Below, in pieces: positions 1 through 10,878 of a stretch of DNA of 64,000 nt (its first letter is position 1; each line of letters starts with the position of its first letter). The notes under the pieces are model-generated. The model searched no databases, was not told the DNA's origin, and saw nothing but the letters and a program-made list of their open reading frames with translations. A program made the position numbers and the translations under genes. The DNA is from Richelia intracellularis HH01 (GTDB lineage: Bacteria > Cyanobacteriota > Cyanobacteriia > Cyanobacteriales > Nostocaceae), in assembly GCF_000350105.1 (NCBI RefSeq), contig NZ_CAIY01000044.1:62001-126000 (forward strand), read 5' to 3'.

Positions 1-353
1 AACTTGATGAAAGACTAATTCTATGGGGAAAAATAGACCACCGTGATGAGCAAAATCAATTAATTATTGAGAATGCAGAAGCAGTCGAAAAGATGCAGAT
101 GGTTATGATAGAGCTTACCCCTTATCAGGCAAGTACCATCGAAGAACAAAACCGTTTAAGGAATATTTTAAAAGAACATTCTGGAGAAGGGGAAAAATCC
201 AAAATCCCAGTTATTGGGATCGTTCGAGCCGGAAATTCCCAAAAATTAGTTATGTTTGGTAGACAATTTTGGGTACATGACTCTATGAGTACTATTCAGA
301 CCTTAAAAAATGAAGGTCTTGCAGCTCGTATTCAGCAGCTAAATCAGTCATAG
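1..353 (+). CDS. dnaE: DNA polymerase III alpha subunit, C-terminal end (partial)
   Basis: The gene enters from the left edge; the frame is open from base 3 and ends at TAG 351-353, giving the last 116 residues. The visible part starts LDERLILWGKIDHRDEQ and ends GRQFWVHDSMSTIQTLKNEG, which I recognise as the C-terminal tail of cyanobacterial DnaE, the replicative polymerase catalytic subunit. The polymerase core lies outside the window. In many Nostocales dnaE is split by an intein into two genes, so this may be the dnaE-C half; the window cannot tell. No RBS or start is visible and the ATG at 93 is only an internal methionine. Family call is firm, split status unknown. Confidence 0.85.
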   Translation, partial: LDERLILWGKIDHRDEQNQLIIENAEAVEKMQMVMIELTPYQASTIEEQNRLRNILKEHSGEGEKSKIPVIGIVRAGNSQKLVMFGRQFWVHDSMSTIQTLKNEGLAARIQQLNQS

Positions 354-769
354 ACTTATAAATTTGTATGGTGTACTGGTGTGTGCAAGCTAAAAATCGA
401 GCAAAAATATTAATCAAAAGTTTGGGCTTGGGATAATGTTAACTATAAGCCCAGTAGTATCAGCATCTTAAATATACTATGGGCTAATATTGTTAAATAT
501 CCCTGCCATTAAATTCCCCTTCACATAGCCACTGTCATAATCAACACAGTTTGTTCAGATCAATACTGATTAAGATTGGCGACTACGATATTCTAATTTC
601 AAATATAAGGGTAATGTATTTATTAAGTATATAAACGTATTATTATCTATAAAGTATGTCTTTTGGTTACTTACTCGGATGATAAATACTTAGGAATAGT
701 GATACTTTAGAATTCCATAACTAATAATCATTTTTATGTTTTATGTTGAGGATAGGAGGAAAGATACCT
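354..769. other. Non-coding gap, dnaE to nuclease-like gene
   Basis: AT-rich spacer of about 416 bases. No convincing ORF, tRNA or strong terminator seen. The only clear signal is the ribosome-binding site at its right end, listed separately. Confidence 0.5.
754..759 (+). promoter_or_regulatory. Ribosome-binding site fixing the start at 770
   Basis: A perfect AGGAGG lies 10 bases before ATG 770. The upstream in-frame ATG at 743 has no such signal and would put this motif inside the coding region, so 770 is preferred. Confidence 0.6.
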
Positions 770-1327
770 ATGACCGCACATCAGATATATACGGCATCGC
801 CTGCAATTAGCAAATTTGTAAGATATTGCAAAGTCATACAACCTCAAACCCACAATGAAATTAGCAGATTTTTTGATGGTGTAATTGGATTTCCATACGA
901 TAAGGAACTCTTATTACAGGCTTATTTATTTATGAATACAAAAAAACTGTTTCCTCTGTGCTCTGAGTTGCTACTTTTTGAAAAATCACCCATATCAGAC
1001 TACACAGATCTAGGAAAATGTGATTTTGTATACCTTACCCCTCAATTTAAATTATTTTTAATTGAAACTAAATTTATTGATACCCAGGCGACAGGAGCAA
1101 CTGAGAGAAAAAGACGAAATAAACATAGAAATAAAGTTTTTGATCAAGTAATCACTTTAAAAAGTAGATTTAGTGAATATTGGAATATTAATGCCAATGA
1201 ATTAGAAACAGGAGTTTTTTCGACTGACCCAGAAATATACTGGCGTGGTAGTGGGGTAAATGTATTAACAAAATCGGTTTCCATTGAAGAGTTGGAAATA
1301 TGGCGGAGAAATTATCTATATTCCTAA
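770..1327 (+). CDS. Unknown protein with PD-(D/E)XK nuclease-like core
   Basis: 185 aa from ATG 770 (194 aa from ATG 743). I do not recognise the family. Visible features are a helical N-terminus, then E66, D85 in CDFVYLT, and E99-T-K101 in FLIETKFID, followed by a basic stretch (ERKRRNKHRNK) and Q126. The order E-D-ExK-Q fits the PD-(D/E)XK nuclease fold of restriction endonucleases and many unnamed cyanobacterial proteins. No methyltransferase or other restriction-modification partner is nearby, so it stands alone behind dnaE. The nuclease reading is inference from motif spacing; it could be an inactive or non-nuclease member. Confidence 0.6.
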   Translation: MTAHQIYTASPAISKFVRYCKVIQPQTHNEISRFFDGVIGFPYDKELLLQAYLFMNTKKLFPLCSELLLFEKSPISDYTDLGKCDFVYLTPQFKLFLIETKFIDTQATGATERKRRNKHRNKVFDQVITLKSRFSEYWNINANELETGVFSTDPEIYWRGSGVNVLTKSVSIEELEIWRRNYLYS

Positions 1328-2982
1328 ATTTAGATATTGAATTATTTACACAAAATGATATCTTTTAGGTTAACATTATAATTATGAAATAATGCTTATA
1401 CCTATAAGCAAATAGTAAAACACTAAGATGACAATAAGTAAATAAAATTATCTAGCAGAAATAAATCAAATTACTAGCAATAGAGTTATAGCAATAAGAC
1501 AAAAGTCTATACTAAATTTTAGGGTTTAAATAAACTTACTCAAAATAAATTATAAAGTGAAAGATAATCATATATTAAATTTCATAGGGTATCTAGAACA
1601 TTAAATAAGTCCTTAATTCTGCATTATTTGTTATATTTAAACAACTCAATATAAAGTAAACACTTTCAAAAAATATCATAATTTTATTATCAACTTTTAA
1701 TAGAAAATAAAAACTATTATATTACAGAATTTTTATCATACTTAGATACATAGTAAATAGCTATAAACTATTGAATAAATACAGCAATTCTTAAGTGATA
1801 AGTTTCTTTTAAAACTAAATAAATCTAAGATTATTTGGAAAGGCTCCGTATATTATATGGTTAATTAAATATGCTTGGATTCGCAACAAATAATTTAGAG
1901 AAATAATTAACTAGACTATATGTTACCTACAGTTTACACTCTCTCAAAATTCCTAAATAATAAATACACAGTATATAGTAAATAGTACCCTTATAAAGGA
2001 TATAAGCAATGTTTATCCAAGAACTTTAACATATTCATAAAATAAATTTATCAGTATTTGAATACTGCAGTAAAACTGGGTATTTGCAAGCATAAAATCA
2101 ATATATGGTGATTTTCGTAGATATTGAATGTGGTTATACTATACTAGAAATAGGTTTTAATATATATTTTGTCTAAGGTAACTATATAAAAATATTAGTA
2201 ATAGTTTCAACTTAAATAAGTTAATACTCAGCGATAAATCTGCTTTGCTTTAAAAGCTATTTCTCTGGAAAGAAGTTTTGGTAAAAACTTTTATATGCTA
2301 GTACATGTTGAATATTATCATTATCAAGTTTATGCATGAATGTTAATTAAAAATTTAAGCTTAAAAAATAAAAAATAATTTGACTTAATAACTTGAAAAA
2401 TCATTATTTTCTAAGATATGATCTAATTGTATAAATTCTTCGCAAATTATATAAATTAGAGTAGTAGATATATCCATATAAATTTAAATAAAAATACTTG
2501 ACTATTTGAATAGTAAAAATTATCTAACTACATAGATTTTAATAAGGATTAAATTAAGTTTAAATATACAATATATCTCTTATTAAAAATAATAAAAAAT
2601 ATATAGTAAATGGAGCATAACCAAATTATAGTTTCGAAAATCAAAGACTCCTCTTTGTAGGAAAATACCTTAACCAGAAAGTATAATATAATCAAATAAA
2701 TATCCGGTTATAAAAGTATATATATGTACTGATATAATAGAATTCAAACAATATTACTAATATTATTTCCAGTATAAAAGAATTAATAATTATACTTAAT
2801 CTGCTATGCTAAGTTTAAATTAATTAATATTAAAAGCAGAAAAACTTTGTAGCTTATATACAGCTATTTTATAGATATTAATTTTGGGGATTGGAACCCA
2901 ACTTTGAAGTTGAGTTCTATGAGGGTTACAATGAAATATTACTTTTTAAATTTATGTAATCATATTACTTACAGTATTTATC
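1328..2982. other. Long AT-rich non-coding gap
   Basis: About 1.65 kb of very AT-rich sequence with stops in all frames. No RNA gene seen. A 10-bp hairpin (arms 2894-2903 and 2908-2917, one wobble pair) lies downstream of devA and may mark its 3' end, but it lacks a T-run. Confidence 0.5.
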
Positions 2983-3726
2983 CTACAAGGAATATGAGTG
3001 ATTATTCCTTACTTCAGATGCATGGTTTATAATTTCTCGTTGGGAATCATGAACTAAGCATCCATCTTCCATTTCAACTATATGATCAGCAATATCTAAA
3101 ATTCTATTATCATGGGTTACTAAGAGAATTGATGTCCTTTGCTCTTTAGCTAATTTTTGCATTAATTCTACTACATCGCGTCCTGATTGTTTATCTAATG
3201 CTGCTGTAGGCTCGTCTGCGAGTACTAATGAAGGATGATTTACTAATGCACGAGCAATAGCTATTCTTTGCTTTTGTCCTCCAGATAGATTATCTGGGTA
3301 ACAATCAATACTTTTTCCTAAGCCTACTACCTCTAGCATATTTTTTGATTTAGAAATAGCATCTGCTGGTGAAATAGTATCTTGTAATTCCACAGCCATC
3401 TGTACATTTTGTCTAGCACTTAAAAAACCCAACAAGTTATGAGCTTGGAAGATAAAACCAATATTGCGACGGATTTGCACAAGCTCAGCTTGACCAGCTC
3501 CAAATAGTTCTATTCCTAAAAATTTTAAGCTTCCTTGTTGTACAGAACGCAAGCCACCTATCAAGCTCAATAATGTGGTTTTACCAGAACCAGATGGTCC
3601 CGTCATGATGACAATTTCTCCAGGGTTAATTACCAGGTTGATATCAACTAAAATCTGTCTTTTTAGAGAACCTTTACCATAGTAATGATTGAGGTTATTA
3701 ACTGAAACTACAGGTTCTTGGGTCAT
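2983..3726 (-). CDS. devA: ABC exporter ATPase DevA
   Basis: 247 aa, the normal length for the DevA/LolD-like ATPases of MacAB-type exporters. Walker A is GPSGSGKT at residues 43-50, the signature LSGGQKQR begins at about 147, and Walker B LVLADEP is at about 167-173. Downstream of devC and devB on the minus strand, which is the standard devBCA order. In Anabaena this system exports heterocyst-specific glycolipids that build the laminated gas-barrier layer. DevA is expected to power the complex from the cytoplasmic face. The 157-base spacer to devC is AT-rich. Call rests on sequence and on the three-gene context. Confidence 0.9.
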   Translation of the reverse strand: MTQEPVVSVNNLNHYYGKGSLKRQILVDINLVINPGEIVIMTGPSGSGKTTLLSLIGGLRSVQQGSLKFLGIELFGAGQAELVQIRRNIGFIFQAHNLLGFLSARQNVQMAVELQDTISPADAISKSKNMLEVVGLGKSIDCYPDNLSGGQKQRIAIARALVNHPSLVLADEPTAALDKQSGRDVVELMQKLAKEQRTSILLVTHDNRILDIADHIVEMEDGCLVHDSQREIINHASEVRNNHSYSL

Positions 3727-3883
3727 AAATATATAATATTTTATAGATGATTCCCTAATATTATTAATATATGTATTATCTATTTTAATTATTGAGTATT
3801 AATTAACTTTCTCCTATTTTCATTAGAAAATTAATATTCTGAAGTAATGTAAAATACAAAAAATTATAATTGTCAAAAATATC

Positions 3884-5041
3884 TTAGAAAATATCTGCTG
3901 GGTCTGCATACTTTAATTTACGAACAGCTATAGAGCCGGAGAAAAAACACATGATAATCGTTAATATTAGTACTGTAAAAGCACGAATAAAGCTCATAAA
4001 TATTGGGAGAAGAGTTGCATTTCTTGCACCTTCATATAGAAATAAACTAAATATAACTCCTGGAATATATCCTAATAAAGCTAAAATTAAAGCTTCTTGT
4101 AAAATAACTATCAACAAATATTTTTGTGTATATCCTATAGCTTTTAGAGTAGCATATTCAGTTAGATGATCAGCAACTTCTGTATATAAAATTTGATAAA
4201 CAATAACAATCCCAACAATAAAACCCATTATTGTTCCTAAGGTGAAAATAAAACCAATTGCCGTGCTGCGTGCCCAAAAATTTTTTTCAAATTCTATATA
4301 TTCATTCTTTGTTAATATTTTGACATCATTAGATAAATATTTTCTTAATTTATCCACCACTAGATTCGCATTATAACCGGGTTTTACTTTAATCAAACCA
4401 ATATCAATTAAGCCAGATTGTCGATTTGTGAATATCCTTAAAAAGTTAACATCACTAGTAATTAAACTACCATCAGCACCAAAGGAAGTACCGAGATTAA
4501 ATAAACCTCCAACTTTAATTAACTTCCTTCCTACTTCTGCTTTTACTAGTTTTCCTTGTTTGAATATTGCTGCAATTGGACCATACTCTTTCCGAGAAGA
4601 ACGGTCGTATAGGACAACATTAGGTAATTGGGTTTTACTTAGATTTTCCCTTAATCCTGATAGATTTAAAATCTGATTTTTTGGGTTAATTCCAATTACT
4701 AACAAGTTGCGTGGTATTCCATTAATAGGATTTTTCCAGCTTGTAAAATCTAAGTATATAGGATACACAGAATCAACTTCTTTTAAATTCCTTGCTTTAT
4801 ATAACCTACGTCTAGAAAATTTTTGCATTGAGAGTAAAGCACTAGATTTAGAATGAATTAGAACAATATCTCCATTTAAACTACTATGGAAGCGCACATT
4901 ACTCTGATATAGTGAGTCTTGAAATCCTAACTGCATAAACATCAAAATATCAGCAAAAGCAATCCCTGCTAGGGCTACTGCTAGTCGGTTACTCTCACGC
5001 TTGATTTGTAGCCATGCCAGGGGTGTTTTTTTGCCAAACAT
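3884..5041 (-). CDS. devC: ABC exporter permease DevC
   Basis: 385 aa, full length. One N-terminal membrane segment (about 20-42) is followed by a large extracytoplasmic domain and three C-terminal segments (about 262-380), the FtsX/MacB-type permease topology. It begins MFGKKTPLAWLQIKRESNRL, typical of DevC. It sits between devB and devA in one minus-strand run and should form the inner-membrane part of the glycolipid exporter. An AGGAAC sequence upstream of the ATG is a plausible RBS. Intact reading frame, unlike devB. Confidence 0.9.
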   Translation of the reverse strand: MFGKKTPLAWLQIKRESNRLAVALAGIAFADILMFMQLGFQDSLYQSNVRFHSSLNGDIVLIHSKSSALLSMQKFSRRRLYKARNLKEVDSVYPIYLDFTSWKNPINGIPRNLLVIGINPKNQILNLSGLRENLSKTQLPNVVLYDRSSRKEYGPIAAIFKQGKLVKAEVGRKLIKVGGLFNLGTSFGADGSLITSDVNFLRIFTNRQSGLIDIGLIKVKPGYNANLVVDKLRKYLSNDVKILTKNEYIEFEKNFWARSTAIGFIFTLGTIMGFIVGIVIVYQILYTEVADHLTEYATLKAIGYTQKYLLIVILQEALILALLGYIPGVIFSLFLYEGARNATLLPIFMSFIRAFTVLILTIIMCFFSGSIAVRKLKYADPADIF

Positions 5042-5149
5042 TTTTATAGTTCCTATGGTTTAATAATTACCAATCAATTTTGGTCAGGATTAATAGTGAT
5101 GTATATAAAATTATGAATGTATAGTATTGATAGTTTTCCGCTAAATAAT

Positions 5150-6576
5150 TTAGAGGTAAATCTGAACAAGGACTTTTGCATCAGTTAAACCAGCAACTAG
5201 ATCACTATCGCGAGGAGACAAAGAAATTCTAACTTCTACAACTCTGGCATCTACATCTGCAGCTGGATCATTGTTAAGGATGTTTTTCTTGCCGATTTTT
5301 CGACCGATCTCGATGACAGTTCCTTTTAATTCTCCACTAAAAGCTCCGTTCTCACTATTGATTATTGCCGATTGACCCAGGCGCACTTTACTAATGCTAT
5401 CTTCTGGAACTTCAGCCACGGCAATCATTTGGTCCGTACGCCCGATTTCAGCAATCCCATCTGGCCCCATTGTTTCCCCTGCTTTAGTATGAATTTTTAG
5501 GATTTCTCCGGCTATAGGTGCTATGATGTAGCTTAAATCTAGTTCGGCTTTAGCTCTCTTGTTGCTGGCAATAGCATTATTTAATTGAGCCTGTGCTATT
5601 TTTATCTTGCTAGGACTTGAATCCCGAATCTTATTGAATCTTGATATTTGTTCCTGAATCTGTCTTTGCAAAGTTGCTGTGGTCTGATTTAGGTATGCTT
5701 GGGCATGATTAGTTTGTTGTATCAAAGTAGCAAGCACTTTGGCTCGGTTGGCATAGGCCTCTTCAATCTGCTGTCTCAATATTTCCAAAGTTTTGTTGCG
5801 ACTAGCCTGGGCTTCTCTAAGTATTTGATTGGCTTGTTTTACATTTAACTGTTGACGATAGTGTTCTTGCTGAGAAATAGCTCCTGATGCATATAAGAGA
5901 TCATACCGCTGCAAATCAATTTGAGCATTACGTTTTTCGGCACTTAGTTTGTTTATAGTTGCTGCAAATGTATTTTTTTGCCCTTGCAACTCCGCTTCTA
6001 AGCGTCTTATAAAAGCCAGTTGAGCTATCTTTTCTGCACCTAACTGTGACTTTAAACGTTTAATGTCGGCCTGCCGAGCCTGTATTTCTCCAGTTAATTG
6101 GGCTTTAAGGCGATCAACCACAGCAGTCTGAGTTTGTAAATCTATTGGTGAAATAGTTTTCACATTTATTAAGTTGGCGCGAGCTTCTTGTAGCTTGGCT
6201 CTTGCTTCTTCTAACCTAGCTTGGTTGCTAACATAATTATCTAGCACAGCAATAACTTCACCTTGTCTTACTCTTTGTCCCTCCTTCGCTAAAACTCTAT
6301 CTACCCTTGAAGAAGCCTGTATTCCATTAGTGGGAGCGGATAATCTAATTACTGCACCTTTAGGTTCTAAGCGTCCTACAGCATTAATACTATTGATTAT
6401 TGGACCATTAGCAGATGGTTGACTGAGCTGCTTAAGTTGCTCCATTCTGGCTAGAGTTAATGCTCCAGCAACAATCACTACCGGTATAACAATAGCAAGA
6501 CCCCAAAATACTTTTTTCTTTCGTTTCCTTCTGGTGGCCTCTCTATTAACTGTGGCTGCTCACTCACCCTTGACAT
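5150..6576 (-). CDS. devB: Periplasmic adaptor DevB (HlyD family), one-base frameshift near N-terminus
   Basis: The long frame (5150-6478) encodes a membrane-fusion protein: a lipoyl-like half around VGRLEPKGAVIRLSAP, a long coiled-coil hairpin (about residues 80-290 of this frame) and a beta-barrel end. It lacks a real start; the frame stays open upstream to about 6559 through a good membrane anchor (KKVFWGLAIVIPVVIVAGAL) but has no ATG. A credible start, ATG 6574-6576, lies in another frame, reads MSRVSEQPQLIERPPEGNER, and joins the anchor after a -1 shift at an A6 tract (6512-6517). The shifted product would be about 475 aa. Zero-frame reading stops at TAG 6478-6480. The cause may be an assembly error, a real mutation or recoding. 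It should link DevCA to a TolC-type outer-membrane channel (HgdD in Anabaena). Confidence 0.85.
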
Positions 6577-8260
6577 ATGATTTTGTCCATTTTGTTCGTA
6601 CTTTTTTATAGATGCAAAACTCTCTGCAATACAGTTGTACAACTAATTATTTATGCCAAGACATTATTGAGAACCCAAACTTTTGACTAAAAATAATTCT
6701 AAATTATTACTGATTGATAGTCCTATATATACAGGATTATGCGTAAATAGCTTAAATTACTCAAATCATAAAAAGGTAAGAATTAACAAGTATAATAAAC
6801 CAGGTATACTATATCCTATTCCTGTCTTGAAAGTAAGCACAGTTAAATCTTTAGCTCTGAGATTATGTAATATATAAACTGAATTTATTGTTTTATATCT
6901 ATACATATTTCTGTTAGAATATGTACTTTAATATAACTATTTAGTAGCATTTGAATACTTAGATTAAAGTTAGATAAAACAATTATATAAATATAAATTA
7001 AAGGTAACATATTAGACTAGAAATATTTATATAATTGCAATAAACAAGTTACTTTCTTCTTGGCAATCTTTACCAACTACGGAGAATAAAGACTACAGAC
7101 TTTTACTATTAAACTAATTACCAGATATCATTTTTACTAGATATATCCATTATAATTCCGGGTAATGGTAGAAGAATTTTCTTAATTAATTTAAAACATT
7201 TCTTTATAGGTTATGCATAGCCAAATCAAGCTGGACATCTTGATTTGGCTAAATGATATAAATATCCACGATACCTTGTAAATAGATTCGTTTAGTACTA
7301 ATTCAATCAGAAGTGAGATATTTTTTGATATTTACATCCCAAATCTTAATTATTTTTAAGGCAATTTAAAATAAAAAATATGGTCTAACCACTAGTTAAA
7401 TATTATAAACTCCATTTTACAGTAACGATGAGTCTATGATGTAGAATTAATGAGACAGTTTTTATGTTCTTATAGTTAATAACTCACTGTTCTAATCACC
7501 CCTCCATTTTCTATTGTAATAGCAATTAAGTCACAAGATAAGTAGAAGTTAAAAGAATGATAGTATTAAGTTATTGCAACGTTTATATGAAATTGCCTTA
7601 GTCTAGTTCAACAATGGAATTCATATAATATTTATTGCATCCGGATTATTGAAGTAATAAATACTATTACTTCGAATAAATTCACTAATTACTTATTAAG
7701 CCCCTGGTTAATTCATGCAAATTAACATTTGTGGTAGTAATGAGTATTATTAAATTGAAAGGTTGTAAGCTGGAATCAATTGGCAATTTTAATATATATG
7801 AAATATTGTACTTACACCAATATTTTCTAGTTGTTTATATCCAACAATTTGAATATATTTATGATGAAAGTTAAATTGGGCTAATTCACCAATGATCATC
7901 ATTTAAATTCCAAAATAGTTTAGTATATTCTGAGTATATTTATCTTACATTTATAGACTAATTTAAGATGTAACAAACCTTACAGTTATTTCTTAATAGC
8001 AGTCTTAAATTCATGTCTAAAATTAACATCATTTAATGCTTTCTTCTACCAGATATTGCTTATAGTAGTTAGGCTAAGTTAGAAAGAGTTTTTATTTTTA
8101 TTTCCAGTATTACACTAAAATTTCTTGGGTATGATAATAATTCAAAAAGAGGCTTATAAAGTGTAAATATATACGTCATTATATTGTCCTCCATATTATT
8201 AAATCGCAGGAGAAAGCTGGCATCTTAATTATCCCGTCGGACATCACATTATATATACAT
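6577..8260. other. Long AT-rich gap upstream of devB
   Basis: About 1.7 kb. An open frame at 6683-6877 (64 codons) has no family resemblance and is treated as chance. A 13-bp inverted repeat (7218-7230 with 7239-7251) is the only clear structure. I found no proper NtcA box (GTA-N8-TAC) upstream of devB; the closest, at 6944-6958, has a 9-base spacer. Confidence 0.45.
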
Positions 8261-9001
8261 TCATGCTGGCAAATCAAAAAGGACTGTATTCATATAATAC
8301 TCTGCCCAATCAACACCAAAAGCTTTTTCTAATAGACGACGAGTTTTATCATTCTTTTGTTGTTTAGTGCAATAATTCTTCTGTCCTGCCAGAATTTGTT
8401 CCATTTGTTCTGTTGAAACAGGTTGAGAGGCAATTACAGTTGCTAAACTACAATGAATTTCTAAAAATTCTTTCACCCTTTGCACAAACAGATTTTCCTC
8501 ATCTGGAGAGTTAGGGCGGACAAAAGTACAATATTCAGAAAAAATATCCCCCCATTCTGGTAGAGTTCGTGGCTGAGAGAATTCCAGGGAAGGAAGAGCA
8601 GACAGAGCATGAGTATAAGATATGGGTAAATATCCAGTGTTAACTGGTGATAGATCAACAATCGCTGCACTAATTTGACCCCCACTCCCCACTAGATCAC
8701 ACCCAAACATCGGTAAATCATATTCAGGATAGGGAAACATGACACAATGCAAAATATCCAGCACGCTTCCCACCTTTGCCAATTCCATGTGCATTTTGCG
8801 AAACTGGGGTGTTTTGTAACAATAGTTCTCAATGGTTATTTTTGCCCCTTCTAACTTTCCTTCTACATACCCTAACTCCACAGGTAAATTATATGGTGTT
8901 AAGTCGAGACAATTATTCCACACTGCCTCGATACAGTCAGCTAGTTGACAAATTAAGGGATTTTGTTGCTTGCGTAAGGAAAAAGCAGAAGGAGTTAACA
9001 T
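8261..9001 (-). CDS. pcyA: Phycocyanobilin:ferredoxin oxidoreductase
   Basis: 246 aa, the usual PcyA length. PcyA reduces biliverdin IXalpha to phycocyanobilin with four electrons from ferredoxin, making the chromophore of phycobiliproteins and phytochromes. The active-site block is present: H85 in DILHCVMFPYP (equivalent to Synechocystis His88) and D102 in FGCDLVG (equivalent to Asp105). WGDIFSEYC and the C-terminal QQKNDKTRRLLEKAFG are also typical. It stands alone, with about 1.7 kb and 2.4 kb gaps on its sides. The ATG at 9001 is the natural start. Confident call. Confidence 0.95.
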   Translation of the reverse strand: MLTPSAFSLRKQQNPLICQLADCIEAVWNNCLDLTPYNLPVELGYVEGKLEGAKITIENYCYKTPQFRKMHMELAKVGSVLDILHCVMFPYPEYDLPMFGCDLVGSGGQISAAIVDLSPVNTGYLPISYTHALSALPSLEFSQPRTLPEWGDIFSEYCTFVRPNSPDEENLFVQRVKEFLEIHCSLATVIASQPVSTEQMEQILAGQKNYCTKQQKNDKTRRLLEKAFGVDWAEYYMNTVLFDLPA

Positions 9002-9503
9002 AATTTAGTGGAGTAGAAAAACTTTTCTAGTTGTTTCGTGTCAATTTCCCGGTACACAGATGGACAACGCATCCAGAAGAATAGCAATAGCAAAAGCGGG
9101 ATATCGACCCAAAAAACATGACTTTATCCTATCCTGATTTTGAAAAAAAATGACAAAAAATTACTTGGCAATCAGAATCTGGTATGGTTGATACTAGCTC
9201 CCCGAAATGTACACAGCTAAAAAATAATTCAGTATATAAAAGATATTAATATAACTGGGAAGTGTTTTTTATGACTTGTACTTATCGTAAACATTTTTCA
9301 CTTAGTTAATAGTATAAGGTAATATTGGTAGCAGACTCAATATCATAGAAACGCAATAGTTTACCCTTTTATATAACCAAAATAAATAAAAATAATATAC
9401 AAAAGTGATAATTAAGGAATTAAGAGCTCTTTAAGAAAATAGCAGTAGGGAGGAATAATTGATATATAAGCTTTTTCTATCATGTTAATTGTTTGCTTGT
9501 TTC

Positions 9504-9555
9504 AACTATTCAATAAATCAGTACTAGAAATATTGTACTGATTTATTGAATAGTT
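9504..9555. repeat. Perfect inverted repeat, 21-bp arms, 10-base spacer
   Basis: Arms 9504-9524 and 9535-9555 are exact reverse complements (AACTATTCAATAAATCAGTA...). No T-run follows on either strand that would make it a standard terminator, and no gene is within 500 bases. Confidence 0.85.
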
Positions 9556-9858
9556 AAACTTTGAGGTTTACATTAATAAGCTCATTTACTTATCTACCAA
9601 TTGTCAACATTATTAATATAGGTTCAATATCATTATTTGTTTACATTGCCTTTATATTTTATAGTAACTTTACTTACTACATCCCGAAACATAGATTTTA
9701 TCCAATACTAGAGTTCCCAAAAACTAACTAATACTTAAAACGAATTCTTCAGTATCTATAGCTTAGAGCTAATTTACATTATACTTATCACTAAATAAAA
9801 TGATTCTTCCTTGGTATATAATGCAATTATGAGATTTATTTAAGATCCATACATAACA

Positions 9859-9910
9859 CTATAAACTTACCAATAACCAATATATGTATTGGTTATTGGT
9901 AAGTTTATAG
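9859..9910. repeat. Perfect inverted repeat, 24-bp arms, 4-base loop
   Basis: Arms 9859-9882 and 9887-9910 match exactly (CTATAAACTTACCAATAACC...), with loop TATG. Its sequence is unrelated to the hairpin at 9504. Confidence 0.85.
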
Positions 9911-10833
9911 ATAACCGGTTATTTAGCAGTTGTGGACAACTAAATATTATGCAGACTTCTAGTGTGTGATGACTAAATCATCAATGCTACTTTACTTTAA
10001 AGATTTTGATATGACCTAGGGTACAATAAACTCATAAAAAATCAGCCAGAAAGATAAATTTATCCCCTGTTTGATATATGCAATATTTTCATCAGCTGAA
10101 CTGTTAATCACTAATAGTGGAAAATTATTTCTTCCTATAAGAGGGGTATCAATTATCAACAACTAACAAATAGTTTGAAAGCTAGTAAGTTTTTAGCTTT
10201 TAATTTTAATGGTTAAGAATGCTCAAAAGAAGAATTATTCTTAAAGCTAAATTTTAAATAACTTGGAATGAAACAATGATAACTCCATCATTAAATTTGG
10301 GGATTACCTTTAATTTTATGGTGCGGTTTTTTATTTACTTTCGGGATAGATATTAAGGCTATCTACTATTAATATTGATCATGTTTGAACAGTTGAATTA
10401 ATTAACCTAAACCAGTACCTACTTAATATTAATCTCATTTTCTATCTTTCTTTTAACAGATTAAATCTATGTTATTAGTTTTGATCTATAGCCCTATTTA
10501 ATAGGAATAGCCTTTAAATTATTGAGTAAAGCACTAATCCAGTTTTTATAAATATACTGATAATAAATGCCTAATACCTATACAAATAATACTATTATAT
10601 TATGTTTTTTTATAAAGCTGCCTTGTAATCCTAGTAAATTATAAAAACCCTATTATAATTAATATTTTTTATATTTATGTTACATTCAACACTGTACCTA
10701 AGTTTTAAAAATAAGCTAAAATTTATTGCTTATATTAGTGTTTGCAGATTACTAAATGCGCATATTCTCATAATTATTATATGTGCATAAAATTTTTTAT
10801 ATGAATTTAATTTATAGAATATTCAAGAGGGTA

Positions 10834-10878
10834 TCTCAATAAGTAGGATATATAGTTTATATATCCTACTTATTGAGA
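10834..10878. repeat. Perfect inverted repeat, 21-bp arms, 3-base loop
   Basis: Arms 10834-10854 and 10858-10878 match exactly (TCTCAATAAGTAGGATATAT...), with loop GTT. It lies far from any gene. Confidence 0.85.

Noticed and set aside
6683-6877. 64-codon plus-strand frame upstream of devB
   Set aside because: No RBS, no family resemblance, AT-driven composition.
6944-6958. Possible NtcA box upstream of devBCA
   Set aside because: The spacing is GTA-N9-TAC; NtcA needs an 8-base spacer, and the position relative to a promoter is unsupported.
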